Shown: piece after piece, positions 24,866 through 37,378 of the stretch | How the letters are laid out: every line of letters begins with the position of its first letter | Numbering within the stretch: position 1 is the first letter of the stretch | NCBI GenBank assembly: GCA_029339505.1 | Contig: JAQISU010000115.1 | Coordinates: 2,567,001-2,631,000, forward strand | Direction of reading: 5' to 3' | Length of the DNA: 64,000 bases | DNA from: Unio delphinus | Taxonomy: Eukaryota; Mollusca; Bivalvia; Unionida; Unionidae | The notes under the pieces: model-generated | What the model saw: only the letters and a program-made list of their open reading frames with translations | Databases searched by the model: none | What the model was told of the DNA's origin: nothing | Position numbers and translations under genes: made by a program

Positions 24866-25709
24866 TGTTACGTGCTTAGGCTCGAATAAGCAGCAACACA
24901 GAAAGAGTGAAAACTAACAAGCTTGTATAAATTGAACAAGGAATTTATTAAGTACAATTATTTTCATAAAATAAATAAACTTACAGTTTTAGAGAATCAA
25001 ATCCAACATTAATCCAATATAGAATTAACAAAAATAATCCACTAATGGAATTGTAAGAGTCCTGATAAATAAATGTTCTAATAGTTCCAGGTTTGAATCT
25101 TGATGATGTAATCCAAAATGGCTGACAATGTCACGTGATGCAGTTCTTGTTTAATTTATCATCCAAATGAATTATGAGCACATGTTTTCTCCTCCAAATA
25201 GATAATAAATCCTCTTTCTTCAATGAATTGACACAAAGTCCAGAACAAAATAATAAAAACTATAACTCAAACATGAATACACAACTGTTCATTTTAAAGC
25301 CCGAAATTCTACTGATTTGTTCTATCCCAAACAACAGTTCTTATACTTGTTTTTCTAATAAACAAGTGATCACATGATTTTCTAGAAATTGATAGAGGTT
25401 CATGGAACGTCACAGAAAGAGACTGCCTTCACTAAAAATCACGTACTCTAGATATTTCCTACCCCTAAGAACTAAAAATAAAACGTCCTTGAAATTAACC
25501 AATAGTTTTAGATGCTTCTTGACAATGTCTAAAGCAGGGTCAGGAATTAGGTCAACAAGCCAAGGACAAAAACTTGTTTACAGTTAGAGTCTAAGTCAAA
25601 CTGAACTTTCCAGAATAATTTCCCAATTAATGAATATTAAACCCTAATTGACAAATTTAGATTTAACAATTAAAAAAAAATAAATGATTTAAATCCAATA
25701 GCCGTAACA
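24866..25709 (-). repeat. 5' LTR of the retrotransposon
   Basis: 844 bp, nearly identical to 19640-20484, with the same TGTTACG and CGTAACA ends. In element orientation it is the upstream LTR and would hold the promoter. I could not place a TATA box with confidence. Confidence 0.95.
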
Positions 25710-25800
25710 CTAACATTGTGGTTAATTTCACAGAGATAGACCTAACGTTGCGGTTGATTTCACAGAGATAGACCTAACGTTGTGGTTGATTTCGACTTGG
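25710..25800. repeat. right half of the interrupted 32-bp array
   Basis: Resumes the unit acagagatagacctaacgtt plus gtggttgatttc for about 2.5 copies. It starts with the target-site copy ctaac. Confidence 0.88.
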
Positions 25801-25892
25801 TGGGAAGGAAGAAGCTTATTGATGGGGGGGGGGGGTCAGAATATTAAGTTCAAGGTCATTGTTACTGACATAAAAAAACGGTTTCTGCATAT

Positions 25893-28800
25893 TAATTAAG
25901 TTGTTAATATATAGGACTATTAAACACATGATAATTTAGTTGTAAATATATAGGACTATTAAACACATAATAATTTAGTTGTAAATATATAGGACTATTA
26001 AACACATAATAATTTAGTTGTAAATATATAGGACTATTAAACACATGGTAATTTAGTTGTTAATATATAGGACTATTAAACACATAATAATTTAGTTGTA
26101 AATATATAGGACTATTAAACACATGGTAATTTAGTTGTTAATATATAGGACTATTAAACACATAATAATTTAGTTGTTAATATAGAGGACTATTAAACAC
26201 ATAATAAGTTAGTTGTAAATATATAGGACTATTAAACACATAATAATTTAGTTGTAAATATAGGACTATTAAACACATAATAATTTAGTTGTAAATATAT
26301 AGGACTATTCAACACATGGCAAGCACCATAATAATTTAGTTGTTAATATATATGACTATTAAACACATAATAATTTAGTTGTAAATATGTAGGACTATTA
26401 AACACATAATAATTTAGTTGTTAATATGTAGGACTATTAAACACATGGCAAGCACCATACTAATTTAGTTGTTAATATATAGGACTATTAAACACATAAT
26501 AATTTAGTTGTTAATATATAGGACTATTAAACACATGATAATTTAGTTGTAAATATAGGACTATTAAACACATAATAATTTAGTTGTAAATATATAGGAC
26601 TATTAAACACATGGCAAGCACCATAATAATTTAGTTGTTAATATATATGACTATTAAACACATAATAATTTAGTTGTAAATATGTAGGACTATTAAACAC
26701 ATAATAATTTAGTTGTTAATATGTAGAACTATTAAACACATGGCAAGCACCATACTAATTTAGTTGTTAATATATAGGACTATTAAACACATAATAATTT
26801 AGTTGTTAATATATAGGACTATTAAACACATAATAATTTAGTTGTTAATATATAGGACTATTAAACACATAATAATTTAGTTGCTAATATATAGGACTAT
26901 TAAACACATAATAATTTAGTTGTTAATATATAGGACTATTAAACACATAATAATTTATTTGTTAATATATAGGACTATTAAACACATAATAATTTAGTTG
27001 TAAATATATAGCACTATTAAACATATAATAATTTAGTTGTTAATATACAGGACTATTAAACACATAATAATTTAGTTGTTAATATAGAGGACTATTAAAC
27101 ACATAATAATTTAGTTGTAAATATGTAGGACTATTAAACACATAATTTAGTTGTTAATATATAGGACTATTAAATGCATAATAATTTAGTTGTAAATATA
27201 TAGGACTATTAAACACATGGTAATTTAGTTGTTAATATATAGGACTATTAAACACATAATAATTTAGTTGTTAATATATAGGACTATTAAACACATAATA
27301 ATTTAGTTGTTAATATAGAGGACTATTAAACACATAATAATTTAGTTGTAAATATGTAGGACTATTAAACACATAATAATTTAGTTGTTAATATATAGGA
27401 CTATTAAACACATAATAATTTAGTTGTAAATATATAGGACTATTAAACACATGGTAATTTAGTTGTTAATATATAGGACTATTAAACACATAATAATTTA
27501 GTTGTTAATATATAGGACTATTAAACACATAATAAGTTAGTTGTAAATATATAGGACTATTAAACACATGGTAATTTAGTTGTTAATATATAGGACTATT
27601 AAACACATAATAATTTAGTTGTTAATATATAGGACTATTAAACACATAATAAGTTAGTTGTAAATATATAGGACTATTAAACACATGATAATTTAGTTGT
27701 AAATATAGGACTATTAAACACATAATAATTTAGTTGTAAATATATAGGACTATTCAACACATGGCAAGCACCATAATAATTTAGTTGTTAATATATATGA
27801 CTATTAAACACATAATAATTTAGTTGTAAATATGTAGGACTATTAAACACATAATAATTTAGTTGTTAATATGTAGGACTATTAAACACATGGCAAGCAC
27901 CATACTAATTTAGTTGTTAATATATAGGACTATTAAACACATAATAATTTAGTTGTTAATATATAGGACTATTAAACACATGATAATTTAGTTGTAAATA
28001 TAGGACTATTAAACACATAATAATTTAGTTGTAAATATATAGGACTATTAAACACATGGCAAGCACCATAATAATTTAGTTGTTAATATATATGACTATT
28101 AAACACATAATAATTTAGTTGTAAATATGTAGGACTATTAAACACATAATAATTTAGTTGTTAATATGTAGAACTATTAAACACATGGCAAGCACCATAC
28201 TAATTTAGTTGTTAATATATAGGACTATTAAACACATAATAATTTAGTTGTTAATATATAGGACTATTAAACACATAATAATTTAGTTGTTAATATATAG
28301 GACTATTAAACACATAATAATTTAGTTGCTAATATATAGGACTATTAAACACATAATAATTTAGTTGTTAATATATAGGACTATTAAACACATAATAATT
28401 TATTTGTTAATATATAGGACTATTAAACACATAATAATTTAGTTGTAAATATATAGCACTATTAAACATATAATAATTTAGTTGTTAATATATAGGACTA
28501 TTAAACACATAATAATTTAGTTGTTAATATAGAGGACTATTAAACACATAATAATTTAGTTGTAAATATGTAGGACTATTAAACACATAATAATTTAGTT
28601 GTTAATATATAGGACTATTAAACGCATAATAATTTAGTTGTTAATATATAGGACTATTTAACACATAATAATTTAGTTGTTAATATATAGGACTATTAAA
28701 CACATGGCAAGCACCATAATAATTTAGTTGTTAATATATAGGACTATTAAACACATAATAATTTAGTTGTTAATATATAGGACTATTAAACACATAAAAA

Positions 28801-29218
28801 TTTAGTTGTTAATATATAGGACTATTAAACACATAATAATTTAGTTGTTAATATATAGGACTATTTAACACATAATTATTTAGTTGTTAATATATAGGAC
28901 TATTAAACACATGACAAGCACTATAATAATTTAGTTGTTAATATATAGGACTATTAAACACATAATAATTTAGTTGTTAATATATAGGACTATTAAACAC
29001 ATAATAATTTAGGTGTTAATATATAGGACTATTAAACACATGGCAAGCACCATAATAATTTAGTTGTTAATATATAGGACTATTTAACACATAATAATTT
29101 AGTTGTAAATATATAGGACTATTAAACACATAATAATTTAGTTGTTAATATATAGGACTATTAAACACATAATAATTTAGGTGTTAATATATAGGACTAT
29201 TAAACACATGGCAAGCAC
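25893..29218. repeat. 39-bp satellite-like array with higher-order structure
   Basis: About 85 copies of a unit reading aataatttagttgttaatat then ataggactattaaacacat. Common variants are tgtaaatat, atgtagg and a 10-bp insertion ggcaagcacc. Rare variants recur at a fixed distance: the attcaacacatgg variant at 26310 and 27755, and the gcactattaaacatat variant at 27011 and 28456. Both are 1445 bp apart, so a block of about 1.4 kb was duplicated in tandem. It lies in intron 2, ending about 330 bp before the next exon. Confidence 0.96.
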
Positions 29219-29275
29219 AATTCAGGATGTGTTAAAGTCTTCCTTTGTATTTCATAAACTCTTTGGATTTTGTTT

Positions 29276-29424
29276 TTACATTGGACCAATCATTGTAAAA
29301 CTTGGATACATTGGACCAATCATTGTGAAGCTTGGATACTTCATTCTGAGAAAAGCACATTCAGTCTTTACATTGGACCAATCATTGTGAAGCTTGGATA
29401 CTTCATTCTGAGAAAAGCACATTC
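29276..29424. repeat. short direct repeats of an acattggaccaatcattgt unit
   Basis: Three copies of acattggaccaatcattgt plus aagcttggata. The last two are extended by cttcattctgagaaaagcac. They are intronic, just upstream of the exon at 29546. Confidence 0.9.
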
Positions 29425-29545
29425 CTGTCATTCAGGTCATGCATTTTACTGCAATGTTTGAATGAAAATTTATGATATGCAGCCCTGGCCTTGTTATAAT
29501 TACAGTAAAGTTTTTTAACACTGTGACCTCTCTTTTTCATTACAG

Positions 29546-29714
29546 GTGCAGAGAATCAGTCAAGATGCAGGTACTTCTGCAGTGTCAGTTGCATACTCTG
29601 TTGAAAACAATGGCAGTGTGGTTCCAGCGGTAGATGCTGTGAATACACTGGCATTAATGGATATTCAAGAGCTAGCCATTATTCTGAAGGAAGTGGTTTC
29701 CACCAAAGCCGAGA
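29546..29714 (+). CDS. exon 3 in window: juxtamembrane module, second half
   Basis: 169 nt. Acceptor cattacag/GTGCAG, donor GCCGAGA/gtaagt. It enters in phase 0, continuing exactly from the exon at 14274-14461, and leaves in phase 1. It encodes VQRISQDAGTSAVSVAYSV, then ENNGSVVPAVDAVNTLAL and MDIQELAIILKEVVS. This reads as two beta strands and a helix and is not mucin-like. The NG-x-VPAVDA...NTL pattern resembles what I recall from the extracellular module of KIAA1549-family proteins, which is the main reason for suggesting that family. A database search is needed to confirm it. A phase-1 reading of this exon hits a stop after 19 codons, so the phase-0 assignment is forced. Confidence 0.85.
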
Positions 29715-29861
29715 GTAAGTTTTATCAAATCAGCAAGGGGTTGTCAACCTTTTCAGCTAATTATAACCATTCCTAATTATAGTAAATATTAAGCATCAAA
29801 ACATAGCTAGACTGAAAAGGTTAAACAGGTTACTGCTGCAGTAAGATGTGACTCGTAGAAA

Positions 29862-30636
29862 TTTTTTAATCATTGAAAGGTAGTTGAAGCTTACCTGGGA
29901 CTGTTATGTATAGTTTTTAATCATTGAAAGGTAGTTGAAGCTTACCTGGGACTGTTATGTATAGTTTTTAATCATTGAAAGGTAGTTGAAGCTTACCTGG
30001 GACTGTTATGTATAGTTTTTAATCATTGAAAGGTAGTTTAAGCTTACCTGGGACTGTTATGTATAGTTTTTAATCATTGAAAGGTAGTTTAAGCTTACCT
30101 GGGACTGTTATGTATAGTTTTTAATCATTGAAAGGTAGTTTAAGCTTACCTGGGACTGTTATGTATAGTTTTTAATCATTGAAAGGTAGTTGAAGCTTAC
30201 CTGGGACTGTTATGTATAGTTTTTAATCATTGAAAGGTAGTTGAAGCTTATCTGGGACTGTTATGTATAGTTTTTAATCATTGAAAGGTAGTTGAAGCTT
30301 ACCTGGGACTGTTATGTATAGTTTTTAATCATTGAAAGGTAGTTGAAGCTTACCTGGGACTGTTATGTATAGTTTTTAATCATTGAAAGGTAGTTGAAGC
30401 TTACCTGGGACTGTTATGTATAGTTTTTAATCATTGAAAGGTAGTTGAAGCTTACCTGGGACTGTTATGTATAGTTTTTAATCATTGAAAGGTAGTTTAA
30501 GCTTACCTGGGACCATTATATATAGTTTTTAATCATTGAAAGGTAGTTGAACCTTACCTGGGACTGTTATGTATAGTTTTTAATCATTGAAAGGTAGTTT
30601 AAGCTTACCTGGGACTGTTATGTATAGTTTTTAACC
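29862..30636. repeat. 51-bp tandem repeat, about 15 copies
   Basis: The unit is tttttaatcattgaaaggta then gttgaagcttacctgggact gttatgtatag. The anchor gaagctt recurs at 29886, 29937 and 29988. Copies are nearly identical; the main variation is ttgaagc/ttaagc. Confidence 0.97.
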
Positions 30637-30663
30637 ATTATTCCATTATACATTACTTTACAC

Positions 30664-30741
30664 AGTCAAGCAGATATCAGTCCTTTGATGAGATAAATGT
30701 TAGAGTCAAGCAGATATCAGTCCTTTGATGAGATAAATGTT
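30664..30741. repeat. 40-bp direct duplication
   Basis: Two adjacent copies of agtcaagcagatatcagtcc plus tttgatgagataaatgtt, at 30664 and 30704. Confidence 0.92.
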
Positions 30742-31289
30742 TCATCTTTTAGTGAGATTATTTCATCTAGATGAATAATAATAGTATAATTGTTTTGTAA
30801 ATTTGGGTACATCATCATGCAAACCTTGAACTATCCAGGTGTCATTAATATCCATGGTGTAACCATGTCCTAACCATGGTTACTCAAAGTACCCCAATAA
30901 ACTAGAAATTTACTCCAGTAACCATACAATATATGTATTTGTGATACTTATTTATATATCATACTTATGTGCCTGTCATAGTTATGTATATTTCATATTT
31001 ATGTGTATTTCATATGTATATTTCATATTTTTGTATATTTTTTATTTTTGTATATTTTATATTTTAGTATATTTCATACTTGCATAGTTATGATATTTAT
31101 GTACATATACTTAGGTATGTCGTACTTGTTGGCGGGACCTGGAGTGGCCAAGTTTTCTACAGTACTCACCATTACAGATCACTGCCAACTCACCTTCTTG
31201 TGGGTCGGTGGTTCTTCCTGGGTTCTTCTTCCACCATTATTACTGGTCACCATGAGTACATTCAAGTTAGATACTCAGATACCAGTAAC

Positions 31290-31900
31290 TGATTAGATTT
31301 AGGTTTGGTATTCAGATACCAGTAACTGAGTAGATACAAGTTAGGTACTTAGTTACCAGTAACTGAGTAAATCCAAATTAGCCATTCAGTTACCAGTAAT
31401 TGAGTAGATTCAAGTTAAGTGTTCAGATACCAGTAACTGAGTAGATACAAGTTAGGTACTCAGTTACCAGTAACTGAGTAGATACAAGTTAGGTACATGT
31501 ACTCAGTTACCAGTAATTGAGTAGATACAAGTTAGGTACTCAGTTACCAGTGACTGAGTAGATACAAGTGATTCAGGTTGGGTATTCAGGTAGTATATTT
31601 TGAGTAGATTCAAGTTTAGTATTCAGTTTCCAGTAATTGAGTAGATTCAAGTTAGGTACTCTGTTACCACCAATAGATTCAGGTTGGGTATTAAGTTACC
31701 AGTAATTGAGTAGATACCAGTAATGTGTTCAGAGATGTGTAACTGAGTAGATACAAGTTTAGTAATCAGATACTTTTTATTAAATATATCCAAGTCAGGT
31801 ATTCTGTTACCAGTAATTGAATACATACAGGTTAGGTATTCAGGTTCTATATCTTGAATATACACTAGTTAGGTATTTGGGTGCAAGTAATTAAATAGAT
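31290..31900. repeat. degenerate ~37-bp repeat
   Basis: Imperfect copies of gagtagatacaagttaggta followed by ctcagttaccagtaact. The cleanest spacing is 37 bp (31441 to 31478). It is preceded at 30920-31110 by a low-complexity stretch of catatttatgt-like words. An open frame at 31003-31296 is a by-product. Confidence 0.85.
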
Positions 31901-32272
31901 GCAAGTCAGGTTTTTGGGTACTAGTACTTGTTTCGACTATTTGTTTTTGTTTTTTTCATTGATTTTTGCTTCTTGTTTTTGAAGTATGGCAACCTCTTAT
32001 GGAACTCATTATTTCTGCAGTGACCGTCAGGTAGGCCTGTAGTTACATGAAGGGAGGGGGGAGGGCATGGACAGTAGCTTCAAATTTACAACTTTGTCCT
32101 TACTTGCCTTAGAGTAAAATTATTGTTAAATTAACTCAATGAAATGATATGCAAAAAAAAAATATGGAATTGTATTGATTTTTATTACTAAAAATCATTC
32201 ATAAATTTTGTATCCAATGCTTTTCAAAATCTTCCATGTTTTGGGTGAAAACTTGATGAACATTTGAAGCAA
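31901..32272. other. intron 3, unique segment
   Basis: About 370 bp without repeats or coding signal, including a short purine run gaagggaggggggaggg near 32045. Confidence 0.6.
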
Positions 32273-33645
32273 GTTACTGTACAACAGGAATGAAATCAAT
32301 TTACTTTATGCTAGGCTGTGAATTACTGTACAACAGGAATGAAATCAATTTACTTTATGCTAGGCTGTGAATTACTGTACAACATGAATGAAATCAATTT
32401 ACTTGATGCTAGGCTGTGAATTACTGTACAAAAGGAATGAAATCAATTACATTATGCTAGACTGTGAATTACTGTATAGCAAGAATAAAATCAAATTATT
32501 TTATGCTAGGCTGTGAATTACTGTATAACAAGAATAAAATCAATTTATTTTATGCTAGGCTGTGAATTACTGTACAACAGGAATGAAATCAATTTACTTT
32601 ATGCTAGGCTGTGAATTACTGTACAACAGGAATGAAATCAATTTACTTTATGCTAGACTGTGAATTACTGCATAACAAGAATAAAATCAATTTATTTTAT
32701 GCTAGGATGTGAATTACTGTACAACAGGAATGAAATCAATTTATTTTATGCTAGGCTGTGAATTATTGTATAACAAGAATAAAATCAATTTATTTTATGC
32801 TAGGCTGTGAATTACTGTACAACAGGAATGAAATCAATTTACTTGATGCTAGGCTGTGAATTACTGTACAACAGGAATGAAATCAATTACTTTATGCTCG
32901 GCTGTGAATTACTGCATAACAAGAATAAAATCAATTTATTTTATGCTAGGCTGTGAATTACTGTATAACAAGAATAAAATCAATTTATTTTATGCTAGGC
33001 TGTGAATTACTGTACAACAAGAATGAAATCAATTACTTTATGCTAGGCTGTGAATTACTGTATAACAAGAATAGAATCAATTTATTTTATGCTAGGCTGT
33101 GAATTACTGTACAACAGGAATGAAATCAATTACTTTATGCTAGGCTGTGAATTACTGTATAACAAGAATAAAATCAATTTATTTTATGCTTGGCTGTGAA
33201 TTACTGTACAACAGGAATGAAATCAATTTACTTTATGCTAGGCTGTGAATTACTGTACAACAGGAGTGAAATCAATTACTTTATACTAGGCTGTGAATTA
33301 TTGTATAGCAAGAATAAAATCAATTTATTTTATGCTAGGCTGTGAATTACTGTACAACAGGAATGAAAACAATTTATTTTATGCTAGGCTGTAAATTACT
33401 GTACAACAGGAATGAAATCAATTTATTTTATGCTAGGCTGTGAATTACTGTATAACAAGAATAAAATCAATTTATTTTATGCTAAGCTGTGAATTACTGT
33501 ATAACAAGTATAAAATCAATTTATTTTATGCTAGGCTGTGAATTACTGTATAACAAGAATAAAATCAATTCATTTTATGCTAGGCTGTGAATTACTGTAT
33601 AACAGGAATAAAATCAATTTATTTTATGCTAGACTGTGAATTACT
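32273..33645. repeat. 49-bp tandem repeat, about 28 copies
   Basis: The unit is gaattactgtacaacaggaa then tgaaatcaatttactttatg ctaggctgt. Two subtypes are interspersed: tacaacaggaatgaaatc and tataacaagaataaaatc. The mix suggests spread by unequal exchange or conversion between two ancestral units. Confidence 0.96.
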
Positions 33646-34217
33646 AGATAAGTAACTGTGAATCAAGAAATAATTGTTTACAGCCCATCAATAAAATAAT
33701 TGAATAATATTACAGTGCAAATAATGAGCACTTTTTATTTCAGCTGAACTGTCCAAACAAATATTTTCCTCTTGAATACTATTTAAGTACAACATAAAAC
33801 ATGTTTGCAGGCTTACAACAGGAACACAAGCTCGTTGATGGCTCCAAAATTTTTTTTAACTTTAATTTTTTATATATTTAATGTGTAGTTTTACCTTGAA
33901 TTATGTTAATACTTATATTCTTTGTGCAAAATGCACCAAACACGGCAGAACATAAATGGAAAATCATTCACAAGATGTGTGACCCAGTAAGACTGTTACT
34001 TAAGACTGTTATAACTATTGCTTGTAAATATATTTGAGCATAAAATAAGAAAATAATTTGCTTGAAATGAGTGAATAACAAATATTTCTTTAAATAACTG
34101 AAACACTCAGTATTTCATAAGTGGCAAAGCAACAAGTGAAATTATTTAAGTTTATCACCCACAAGTTTGTGCATGAACTTGGTGTTGCTTTCTCTAAATA
34201 TCATGTTTTGTTTTTAG
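33646..34217. other. intron 3, last segment
   Basis: Unique AT-rich sequence ending in the acceptor gttttgtttttag at 34205-34217. An open frame extends leftward from the exon to 34121 but is intronic by the phase argument. Confidence 0.65.
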
Positions 34218-34429
34218 CATACATCAAATTTGTCTCCCCTGGAAGTGGCACAGCTGATGCAGGTGGCATGGCTGCATGGATGATAGCTGCAATTGCAGGA
34301 GGTGTTGCTGCCTTGATAATTATCGTCTTTGTTGTTGCTTGCTGCTGTTTCAAGTGTTGTCATCAACAACAGAAGACAGACATCAAGGGTCAGCCGCAAC
34401 TGGTGGGACTGAAAACACCACTGGAAGAG
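34218..34429 (+). CDS. exon 4 in window: transmembrane segment and Cys-rich membrane-proximal tail
   Basis: 212 nt. Acceptor tttttag/CATAC, donor GAAGAG/gtacc. It enters in phase 1 and leaves in phase 0. After a short flexible linker (SPGSGTADAGGM) comes a single hydrophobic helix AAWMIAAIAGGVAALIIIVF, extended by VVA, at about 34274-34339. Then come CCCFKCC and a polar stretch (HQQQKTDIKGQPQLVGLKTP). Cysteines at the cytoplasmic edge are typical S-palmitoylation sites. The order of mucin, module, helix, basic/polar tail makes this a type I single-pass protein. The G-x-x-x-A-type spacing in the helix could support self-association (inference). Confidence 0.92.
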
Positions 34430-34799
34430 GTACCATATCAATGCATATTAAGCTGTAAATTTGCACACAAAAAAACTATGTTTGGAGGGTCAAAAAAAAA
34501 GTTCCCTTTGCAGAGTAACGGGATTGGCTAAAACCCTAGGAGGCTTGAATATACCAACATGCTTGAAACTTCAGTTTGACGATTGCAAATTACTTTAATT
34601 AATATTAGTACAGTGTGACACCACTAAAACACAGTGGTTGGAGTCCATAGAACCCATCCATGTTATAGGCCATACCGTGTAATAACCAACCATGTCAGTT
34701 AGCTGAAGAAAATTATTCATGTACAGTAGAACCATTTAGCATGGATTGATTTTATTATATAAACGTTCTGTTGTGAGTGACACCTGCTGAATGCGACCG
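34430..34799. other. intron 4, first segment
   Basis: Unique sequence between the donor and a LINE fragment. Nothing recognisable. Confidence 0.55.
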
Positions 34800-35950
34800 G
34801 CGACCACAGTGTCTTAATAGTATTTGCATCTCACCACTGCTAGAAATGACCGCATTGCAAAAACGGTTTTAAACTCCGCTGACATGCATTTTGGCAAGCA
34901 ACATGGGCTTCCTCTTCATTTAATTAAAGACCGAGAAAAAACGTTAGGTGTAAATTTTGGGAAAAATGAAAAACAAAACCTCAAAGAAATCAGGGAGAAT
35001 ATTATAAAAAACATACAAATCTGGGCGCTTACACCAATATGCCTATCGGAACGGGCACAGGTTAAAAAAAACTATATGTATGTGCACCTAAACTATAAAT
35101 TAAAATTGCTAGACATAAAAAATGCAACACTAAAAAAATAGATAACGAAATTATTAAATACTTATGGGGATTTAAAATGCACTACATAAACAAAGAAACT
35201 CTATATAGGGAAGGAAAAAGGGGAGGCCTAGGCCTTCCCAATCCGACCCTAATTAAAAGCGCCAACATTCTCAATAGATTTAAAGAAATTAAAGCAGAGC
35301 CTAAAATAGCTTGGCAAGGGCTGTATATTTATTATTTTGGTTTCTCAATGAAGCAGAGAAACGACATATATAGAAATAACAAACTCATAAAACTGTTAGA
35401 GGTGCCAAGAAAATTAAGATCAATAAAGGAATTACTATATAAATAAAGGGATGCTAAGGATCTATGGGAAATTGACACAGAATCTACATACAAATGGTAA
35501 ACTTCACATATGATTAATAAGAAGAAAAATAAAATAGAACAAAAAAACATAAATATTAACTGGGATAGGGCCTGGCGAAACTGGGTCAGATCAGGATCAT
35601 TAAAAAAATGAAAAGTATCCTGTTCAAATACATGCATGATGCATGGTTGACAGTAGAAAACGCAGTGAGAAGGCATATGATCGTAGTGTCGCCTAAATGT
35701 CCACTGTGTAAAAACTATTCTTTTTCAAAGAAACATACTATAAACTCAATGTAGAATAAATAAACAAGAAAGAGAAGACATAATCACACAAATGAAGAAA
35801 AAGCAACCATATAATGATAAACAACTACTATATCTAGATGGGAAATTTACCAAAGCTGAACTATATGAAATAACAAACTTTTTAGTTAGGAATATGATAG
35901 CATGCAGGCCAGTAATAAAAATAGGGGAATAAGGAGGGATACAGGGACCT
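34800..35950 (+). mobile_element. 5'-truncated non-LTR retrotransposon (L1/Tx1-like), C-terminal RT region, decayed
   Basis: Two open pieces (34824-35141 and 35177-35446) and a third conceptual piece near 35590-35740 are collinear on the + strand but broken by stops and frameshifts. The first shows KTLGVNFGKNE, the thumb-region start common in L1/Tx1-type RTs, then a LSERAQV stretch. The second shows KRGGLGLPNPTLIKSANILN, matching the GGLGLPN motif downstream of the RT core. The third shows WLTVENAVRRH and a CPLC that fits the C-terminal cysteine motif. Endonuclease and RT core are absent, as expected from 5' truncation. The 3' end is not sharply defined. It is a dead copy. Confidence 0.78.
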
Positions 35951-37374
35951 CAGGAGGAGAATTACAGGTAAGGAGAACACGGGGCTAAATCACATGGCGC
36001 CACGCGAAGTGAGCAGGCCCGTGAAAGAGCTGGAAAATAAACTCACCTAGAGGAAATATACAGAACAACACAGCTCACGCATTAGATTGCAATTAAGTCA
36101 AGAAAATATGGCATCCATAAAGCACCATATTAAAGTCACTTGTGACCTAAATAAGGTAAATATGTTTACTCGGTAGAGCTTCAAATGAACTATACAGAAA
36201 GCCCGTTTAGAGGGAGTATAAATTACAAATTTTCGAGCATGGAATAAGGATTAAATAAATAAATATAAAGAGGATGAAAGAATGATCGAGACGGGTGAAG
36301 TACAAATAAAATAAAAAAATGTACCGATCCTGACTCGACCAAAGTAGACCTAATGAATAAATAAGGAAATATACAAGTCATGGAATGGAAACACAATCTT
36401 TAATACATTAAGGATGGGTGTGTAACCCATGTTAAATTTAAAATAGAATACACCATGATTGTACAAAATTCAAAAGCAACTTAAAACAATTTAAATGTAA
36501 GTATTTTATAATAAGCACAAGTGAAGACTGGTTTTCTGTCTAATAGACAACTGGGAAATATGATATAGAATGGCCATCCTAACAAATACATTGTATATAT
36601 AAGTATACATATAGCAATATACATATAGCACATCACAAATAGCATACACAGGATGTAGGAAACCCCTAGCCAGGGTTAATTTATGGAGAAAGAGATGAAG
36701 GAAACCCAAGATGGGATTAAAAAAAAAACTTGAGGAAATATTTCAGGTATGCTTAGAGTGTTTATATTTTCTATTATAAAGCAGACTGAATTACATGTAG
36801 ATTATTCTAGCACTTAGCCTGGTTCCTGGCCTTTTTGTTGATAACACTTACATGTACATAGAAGACCTTGTATCCCTATGAATGATTATATTGTGAGACA
36901 AAAAAAGAGACAAAAGCTGAGCTTTATGTTATCATTTGTAACAATGACATCTTGAATAGTAAAGATTGTTCTGATGATAAAAAACATAAATAACAACAAC
37001 AAAAAACACAAATAAATAAATGACAACAGCAAAAAACTTCATGTTTTCGTTTAAGTGAGAGATGTTACAGTCCATAAACCAGGCTAATGTAAATGTCACA
37101 AATTGCAATCGTAGTGCCAAAATTGAGGTAGTGGTCGCATATATTGTTTTGTCTTTAGAGATAAACTGTATTGCTTGGGGGTGAATAAGGTCTTTGTCTA
37201 TTAAACCAGCAATTGAGAATCCTTTGTGTGATTCATTTGATAGTGTAAAAGGATAGTGATGTCTAATCTTTTTTAAACCCAGATGTTTCAGGGACTAAAT
37301 CCCAATCACCAAGCTGTAATCTATAGGGTTACACATTTGGTTTATTGAGTTGAGTCCTGTATGTCTTCTTTGAA
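35951..37374. other. intron 4, middle segment; possible LINE 3' tail then unassigned
   Basis: The first few hundred bases (purine-rich, ending near aataaaataaaaaaatg at 36310) may be the LINE 3' untranslated region. The rest, to the piggyBac target site, is unassigned AT-rich sequence. Short minus-strand frames (36506-36709, 36932-37120) are unsupported. Confidence 0.45.
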
Positions 37375-37378
37375 TTAA

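Larger units (their letters stand above)
19640..25709 (-). mobile_element. full-length LTR retrotransposon, Ty3/gypsy-type domains in copia-like order (Gmr1-like)
   Basis: 6070 bp in antisense orientation to the host gene. Two LTRs of about 845 bp (19640-20484 and 24866-25709) start TGTTACG and end CGTAACA. The insertion is flanked by the 5-bp direct repeat ctaac (19635-19639 and 25710-25714). Reading on the minus strand, the order is 5' LTR, primer-binding region, gag with a zinc knuckle, aspartic protease, integrase with GPY/F-like tail, reverse transcriptase, polypurine tract, 3' LTR. Integrase before RT is the order of Ty1/copia, yet the domain sequences are Ty3/gypsy-like. This is the hallmark of the Gmr1-like group. 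By hand count the LTRs differ at about 11 substitutions plus three small indels (about 1.3%), so the insertion is fairly recent. The coding region is broken: frameshifts in gag and RT, a stop before integrase, and deletions removing catalytic parts of IN and RT. It is therefore non-autonomous. Confidence 0.93.

Noticed and set aside
34121..34217. Extension of the transmembrane exon upstream to an alternative start at 34121
   Set aside because: The acceptor at 34216-34217 gives an exact phase-1 join to the exon ending at 29714, and the upstream frame has no coding character.
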